This document shows, one piece after another, positions 59,924 through 64,000 of a DNA stretch of 64,000 bases (positions are counted from its first letter, which is position 1; each line of letters starts with the position of its first letter). Location of the stretch: positions 1 to 64,000 of the forward strand of contig CAVDMV010000006.1 of assembly GCA_963610315.1 (NCBI GenBank), given 5' to 3'. The translations under genes were made by a program, and so were the position numbers. The notes beneath the pieces are model-generated. The model searched no databases, was not told the origin of the DNA, and saw nothing but the letters and a program-made list of their open reading frames with translations. The stretch comes from UBA3210 sp963610315. GTDB taxonomy: Bacteria; Bacillota_I; Bacilli_A; RFN20; CAG-449.

Positions 59924-60748
59924 CTACTTAGAAATAATTTCTTTTGTTGCACATGTACCAATTGAAGTCTTGTTCATCGCAACATCTTCTTTTTCAATTT
60001 CAATACCTAATTCGTATTTAATCCATTCGTAGCCTTCAGTTTCAATTCTTTCTATGATACTAGGATCACCTTCAACCGCGATTTTACCGTTAATCATAAC
60101 TGCAACACGAGTTGGATTAATCATTTTGTATAATTTTTCATAGTGAGAAATAACTAAAAATGCAGTAGAAGTAGTTTGTTGCATTTCTTTAATTGCATCG
60201 GCAACATAAACTAAAGCATCAACATCTAAGCCAGAATCAATTTCATCAAGCATAGCAAAATCAGGTTTTAAAAGTAACATTTGTAAAATTTCATTACGTT
60301 TCTTTTCTCCACCAGAAAAGCCTTCATTTAAGAATCTTTGAGCCATATCCATCGAGATATGCATCTTTTTACTTGCTTGTTCAATCGCACGATAAAATTC
60401 AAATAATTTAACTGGTGTATCTCTTCTAGCATTAACCGCGGCTTTTAAAAAGTCTGCATTTACTACGCCTGGAACTTCACTAGGATATTGCATACCTAAA
60501 AATAAGCCTGCTCTCGCTCTTTCATCGACGCTCATAGAGAGAACATCTTTTGAATCTAATGTGATCGATCCTTGTGTAACTTTATATTTTGGATTACCCA
60601 TAATCGCCGCGAGAAGTGTTGATTTACCATGTCCATTAGGACCAAGTAAAGCAATAGTTTCTCCTTCTTTGCAGATGAGATTAACTCCTTTTAAAATTTC
60701 TTTATTTTCAACTTCAACATGGAGATCTTTGATAATTAATTCTTTCAT
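59924..60748 (-). CDS. sufC: Fe-S assembly ATPase SufC
   Basis: This is a 274-residue ABC-type ATPase of the SufBCD complex. Walker A is GPNGHGKST (the GHGKS form is typical of SufC). Q-loop MQYPSEVPGV, signature FSGGEKKRNEILQMLLL, Walker B FAMLDEIDSGLDVDAL and H-loop SHYEKL follow. A 22-residue C-terminal extension (IEIEKEDVAMNKTSIGTCATKEIISK) goes beyond the usual 250-residue length. First gene of the suf string; the promoter is probably just upstream of 60760 but has no clear -35. Confidence 0.95.
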   Translation of the reverse strand: MKELIIKDLHVEVENKEILKGVNLICKEGETIALLGPNGHGKSTLLAAIMGNPKYKVTQGSITLDSKDVLSMSVDERARAGLFLGMQYPSEVPGVVNADFLKAAVNARRDTPVKLFEFYRAIEQASKKMHISMDMAQRFLNEGFSGGEKKRNEILQMLLLKPDFAMLDEIDSGLDVDALVYVADAIKEMQQTTSTAFLVISHYEKLYKMINPTRVAVMINGKIAVEGDPSIIERIETEGYEWIKYELGIEIEKEDVAMNKTSIGTCATKEIISK

Positions 60749-61093
60749 AAATTCGTATTAACTCCTTTTGCGTTATATATTCTACAACAAAGTAGGCATT
60801 TTTAAAACAACAATATTATTTTTTAAAAAAATAAGATTGATACCTTATTAATCGCTATGTAAAATCGTTAGCAATATTGCTTTTTTAGTAAAATTTAAAA
60901 TTTAAAAATAATAGAATTTTATGAATGTTAAAATATTTATGCTAATATAATAAATTATATTAAATATTTAGTTATATTAATATTTTTCTTAAATTTAATA
61001 AATTCTAACCGATTTTTTCGGGAGGTATTATTTTACCATATTTTTAGCATAATTATAGCCTTATTAATATTATTTCAATTAGCCAAAAGATAA
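60749..61093. other. AT-rich intergenic region without a recognised gene
   Basis: This is the longest gene-free stretch. It is close to 80-85 percent A+T. I see an imperfect hairpin GATTGATA/TATTAATC near 60835-60860 and a ribosome-site-like GGGAGG at 61020 with no start codon after it. No DnaA-box cluster, tRNA or ORF with a site was found. The sufC promoter must lie at its left end. Confidence 0.6.
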
Positions 61094-61132
61094 TTTAAGG
61101 CTAGTTTAAGGTTTATATATTTTATATATAAT
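61094..61132 (+). promoter_or_regulatory. CiaR-like box and promoter of the PrsA-like lipoprotein gene
   Basis: TTTAAG (61094-61099), N5 GCTAG, TTTAAG (61105-61110), 16 nt, TATAAT (61127-61132). Repeat, period and spacing equal those ahead of small RNA 2. The leader of about 80 nt holds TGAAAGGCAT (61159-61168) and TTTTGAG (61174-61180), both complementary to the small-RNA loop. Confidence 0.75.
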
Positions 61133-61221
61133 AAATATCGTTTTTATAATATTTTTCTTGAAAGGCATAGCCGTTTTGAGTATTATAAATACGTTATGTT
61201 GAAAAACAAGGAGGAATAACA

Positions 61222-62958
61222 ATGAAAAAACGTTTATTAATGTTGTCTCTTGTATCATTATTAACTTTCGGAGTTACTTCATGTGGAGTTACTGCAAAAA
61301 GTGTCGATGGTGAAGAAGTTATCGTCACTATCGGAGATAAAAATTATACAGCAAGCCAATTATTAGAAGCATACGGAAAAACTTCTAATGGCGTTAGTTC
61401 TTATTATGAAGCTATTTATAACGCATTAATTTATAGCCATTATGATGAATTAATCAATGACAATTTAAAAACAAACATTGAATCAGATGTTGATTCATTT
61501 ACAAAACAAGTTAAAACTGACGCTGCTTCTAACGGAGTTACATACAATTCTCAATTAACGACTTCTCTTGAAAATGAAGGTTGTGAAACATTAGATGAAT
61601 ACAGACAAAAATGTACTCTTAAAAGATTAAAAACAGCTTATGAAGATCAATATTATACTAAAAACGATAATAAGAATTTCAATTCATTACGTTCAAGTTA
61701 TATTGAAGAAAAGAATCCATACCACATTAAGCATATCTTAGTTAAATCTTCTACTGCAGGTACATCTTTATACAAAGGTTGCATTTCTGAATCAGAAGCT
61801 AGAAAATTATCTACAACTATTCAAAGACTCGCTAAAGGAAATGAAAACTTTGGTCAAATTGCACAAGAAGTTTCTGAAGACAATTCAGGTACAGATTCAT
61901 CTGCTTCATTATACGGTTCTTTAGGTATCATGGATATGTCTACAAGTTTCGTTAATGAATTCAAATTAGGTATTTATTCTTACGATACATTATTAGATAA
62001 TCATGATGGTGTTTCTAATGATGAAAGACAAGAAAGATTAAGCATTCCTGAAAAAGTTAACGAAGACGAATCATTATTAATTTATGATGTTGACGACGTA
62101 GTTACAGGCGCAATGTCTACAGTACCTTTCAGCGCAGTATTAGACTTAGAAAAATATGCAGATAAGACATTAACAGTTAATAATGTCACAACTGTTCCTA
62201 CTGAAGGTTACGGAACAACTTGGGCAGGTGCAACAATTGATGAAACATTCTATCCAAGAAATGTTTTATTCAATAATTACTTTAATAACCATGGTATCTA
62301 TTTCGTCGAAATTACTGATACTACAACTTACCCTCGTTATACTTCTTTAACAATTAAGGGTGAAACAAAGAACGTCTTATGTGATGAAAATTCTAATCCA
62401 ATTATCTTCACTCGTGCAGGATCTGGTGATTCATATCAAGGTGTCCATATGATGGTCATTGAACAATCTCCATTCTGGTATGCAAGTAGTAAATTACAAA
62501 CTGCTAAAGATACTTCATGGCAAGATGGTACAAAAACACCAACTGTTGATGAATACTTAGAATATTATTATTCAACAGATAGTATTCCAAATACTAACGA
62601 TGATGTTTCTAAAGATCAAAGATTCATCACATTCATCTCTTCTACATATTCAACATATGATAAGAGAGCGACAACTATTAAAGATGCAGTTAAAGGCTAT
62701 GATTCAAATATTCAATATAAGATTTATCAAGATTTATTAGACAATAGTACTTATGCAACTATTGATCCAACAATCAAAGCTAATATTGACAAGTGGATTA
62801 AAGTAAAAGAAGAACAAGCAGATATTACAAATTCTGATTCAATTATCGATTCATGGACTTCTTATTGTGAATTATTAACTTTACAAAAAGAAGAAAAACA
62901 AGCAAAACAATTAACAACAGACTTCATCAAATTATATGATGCAAGTTATACTGCTTAA
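61222..62958 (+). CDS. PrsA/SurA-like peptidyl-prolyl isomerase lipoprotein
   Basis: This is a 578-residue lipoprotein with lipobox GVTSCG (Cys21) and an AAGGAGG site. The layout is SurA-N-like helical region (about 30-150), then a parvulin-type PPIase segment starting YHIKHILVKSS (about residue 168) with EARKLSTTIQRLAKGNENFGQIAQEVSEDNSGT, then a long C-terminal region (300-570) unlike PrsA. PrsA-type foldases help exported proteins fold outside the membrane. At 578 residues it is about twice PrsA. Its promoter has the same direct repeat as the small RNAs and the two-component system, which fits an envelope-stress regulon. Confidence 0.82.
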   Translation: MKKRLLMLSLVSLLTFGVTSCGVTAKSVDGEEVIVTIGDKNYTASQLLEAYGKTSNGVSSYYEAIYNALIYSHYDELINDNLKTNIESDVDSFTKQVKTDAASNGVTYNSQLTTSLENEGCETLDEYRQKCTLKRLKTAYEDQYYTKNDNKNFNSLRSSYIEEKNPYHIKHILVKSSTAGTSLYKGCISESEARKLSTTIQRLAKGNENFGQIAQEVSEDNSGTDSSASLYGSLGIMDMSTSFVNEFKLGIYSYDTLLDNHDGVSNDERQERLSIPEKVNEDESLLIYDVDDVVTGAMSTVPFSAVLDLEKYADKTLTVNNVTTVPTEGYGTTWAGATIDETFYPRNVLFNNYFNNHGIYFVEITDTTTYPRYTSLTIKGETKNVLCDENSNPIIFTRAGSGDSYQGVHMMVIEQSPFWYASSKLQTAKDTSWQDGTKTPTVDEYLEYYYSTDSIPNTNDDVSKDQRFITFISSTYSTYDKRATTIKDAVKGYDSNIQYKIYQDLLDNSTYATIDPTIKANIDKWIKVKEEQADITNSDSIIDSWTSYCELLTLQKEEKQAKQLTTDFIKLYDASYTA

Positions 62959-62976
62959 TAAGGAGGTTTAATGATT

Positions 62977-64000
62977 ATGAAAAAACAATTAAAAGTAGCA
63001 TTATTATCTCTCGCTTTATTATTCGGTGTTGTTGGTTGTGATGACATTGAAGCAAAACCTTCTAAAACATCTGATAACTTAGTCATTATTAATGGCGATA
63101 AACAAAACTATTTCCAAAATAATTATCAAAGAGTTTATGATGATTTAGTAAGTGCTGGTACATTAAATACAAAAACATTAAATTATATCATCGATCAAAT
63201 CATTTCTGAAAAAGTCAATAATTCTTCATATTTTGTTGATTCTATCTCATCAAATAAGAACAATGTTTACAAATTAAAGAAAGATTTAATTGATGAAAAG
63301 ATGTTATCAACTCTTAACTCTTCTTCATATTTAAAGAATGGTAAATTCTATGAATCTAAATTCTTAAATTCAATTGCTTCTTCTTTATATGGTATTGAAG
63401 TAAGCAAAGATAAATTACATGAAGGTATTGTTATTACTCCTGATACAGATGTAACTGAATTATTAGGTGAAGATTATTTCAATATTGATGATAACGGTAA
63501 TATCACAGGAACATATGCAAAATATGTTGAGGAAGAATTATTAACAGACATCAATAAAAACTTATTAACAGCAAGATACATTTGTGAAAATGCTTTCTCA
63601 GCGTTAGGTAGAGCTTATACAAGAAAAGTTTCTTATATTAAACTTGAAAACATGTCTGAATACCCAGGTGCAGCTTATAACTTATTAAAAGCTTATTTAA
63701 AAGATTTCATTGACGATAAAGAAGGTAACACAAATACAATTACAGTCGATGGCAAGAAAACTTTAGATTTAGATAAATTAGCGAAAATCTATAAAGGTAC
63801 TTATGATCAACCAACTAAGTATGATTCAAAAGGATATGAAACTTCTTCAGGTGAATTCCATACTTTAACTGATCAAATTACTTATGCAATAAGTAAGATT
63901 GCTGATCCAATCAAAGATGAAACTACTGGTAAAATCACTGATTTCACAATGAAACCAGATAGAGAAATCGATACATCCGTTGAAGATACATACACAAATT
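62977..64000 (+). CDS. Lipoprotein, 3' end cut by window edge (possible second foldase-like protein)
   Basis: I read this directly. ATG at 62977 follows AAGGAGG by 10 nt (an ATG at 62971 is also possible), and the frame stays open to the window end (341 codons). The N-terminus MKKQLKVALLSLALLFGVVGCDD has a clear lipobox (VVGC). The mature part is Lys/Asp/Tyr-rich with long helices and resembles the N-terminal SurA-like half of the preceding gene in style, so a paralogue is possible. The PPIase part, if any, is out of view. It lies 18 bp downstream of the PrsA-like gene and should be in its operon. Confidence 0.8.
   Translation, partial: MKKQLKVALLSLALLFGVVGCDDIEAKPSKTSDNLVIINGDKQNYFQNNYQRVYDDLVSAGTLNTKTLNYIIDQIISEKVNNSSYFVDSISSNKNNVYKLKKDLIDEKMLSTLNSSSYLKNGKFYESKFLNSIASSLYGIEVSKDKLHEGIVITPDTDVTELLGEDYFNIDDNGNITGTYAKYVEEELLTDINKNLLTARYICENAFSALGRAYTRKVSYIKLENMSEYPGAAYNLLKAYLKDFIDDKEGNTNTITVDGKKTLDLDKLAKIYKGTYDQPTKYDSKGYETSSGEFHTLTDQITYAISKIADPIKDETTGKITDFTMKPDREIDTSVEDTYTN

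Noticed and set aside
60870..60905. Possible terminator AGCAATATTGCTTTTTT
   Set aside because: The palindrome has no room for a loop, and opening one leaves only three base pairs. No gene ends on that strand here.
60749..61221. Replication origin in the AT-rich gap beside the suf-mnmG-parAB block
   Set aside because: No cluster of TTATCCACA-type DnaA boxes and no dnaA or dnaN gene. The gap is explained by the flanking promoters.
1..64000. CRISPR arrays, insertion sequences, prophage or integrase genes, parS sites
   Set aside because: No regularly spaced repeats, transposase or integrase motifs, or TGTTTCACGTGAAACA were found on reading both strands.

Overview
The window is 64 kb of AT-rich chromosome from a fermentative, low-GC Gram-positive bacterium. 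I infer a gut-type Bacilli/Erysipelotrichia- or Mollicutes-related lineage (inference). The basis is AAGGAGG ribosome sites, an ECF transporter module, a T-box leader, CIRCE/HrcA control of htpG, a cre-like site, a SufCDSUB cluster, pyruvate:ferredoxin oxidoreductase, many lipoproteins with LxxC boxes, and no respiratory genes. The standard stop set fits every frame, but none of the roughly 55 genes ends in TGA (about 50 TAA, 4 TAG) and every Trp codon I spot-checked is TGG. No phage, IS element, CRISPR array or rRNA was seen.

Layout. 0-7 kb: end of a secreted subtilase, PHP phosphatase, truA-ecfT-ecfA2-ecfA1, dCMP deaminase, and an ABC exporter on the other strand. 7-13 kb: lipoprotein, then a TetR-controlled alpha-galactoside locus (TetR, GPH-type MFS carrier, GH36 alpha-galactosidase, unknown GT-B-like protein) behind two operator-like palindromes. 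13-16 kb: tldD/tldE. 16-20 kb: a CiaRH-like two-component system followed by two tandem ~120-nt structured small RNAs, then a secreted helical protein. 20-24 kb: PFOR. 24-34 kb and 44.6-46.5 kb: hexuronate catabolism (uxaA, uxaB, kdgK, uxuA, an SDR fructuronate reductase, an MsmX-type ATPase) with an unusual MATE-esterase fusion. 33.8-36.1 kb: secreted and lipoproteins of unknown function, one broken by a TAA. 36-44.6 kb: rarA, a 31-residue peptide gene with twin operators, gapA, htpG with two CIRCE elements, and a T-box-controlled amino-acid ABC transporter. 47.5-48 kb: five tRNAs. 48-51.9 kb: guaB, two unknown membrane/secreted proteins, and a Crh-like HPr paralogue lacking His15. 51.9-60.7 kb: one long string sufC-D-S-U-B-mnmG-rsmG-parA-parB. 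61-64 kb: two lipoproteins, the first PrsA-like.

How it works together. The most striking structure is regulatory. The direct repeat TTTAAG-N5-TTTAAG (allowing one mismatch) sits 13-16 nt ahead of a -10 box at four places: before the response-regulator gene, before each small RNA, and before the PrsA-like lipoprotein gene 43 kb away. This matches the organisation of the streptococcal CiaRH/csRNA regulon as I know it. The small RNAs show compensatory changes in their stems and keep identical loops. Their exposed segments can pair with the PrsA-like 5' UTR and with the ribosome site of the subtilase gene. Metabolically the segment describes a cell that takes up plant alpha-galactosides and uronates, funnels them through KDG and GAPDH to pyruvate, and oxidises pyruvate through PFOR with Suf-built Fe-S clusters.
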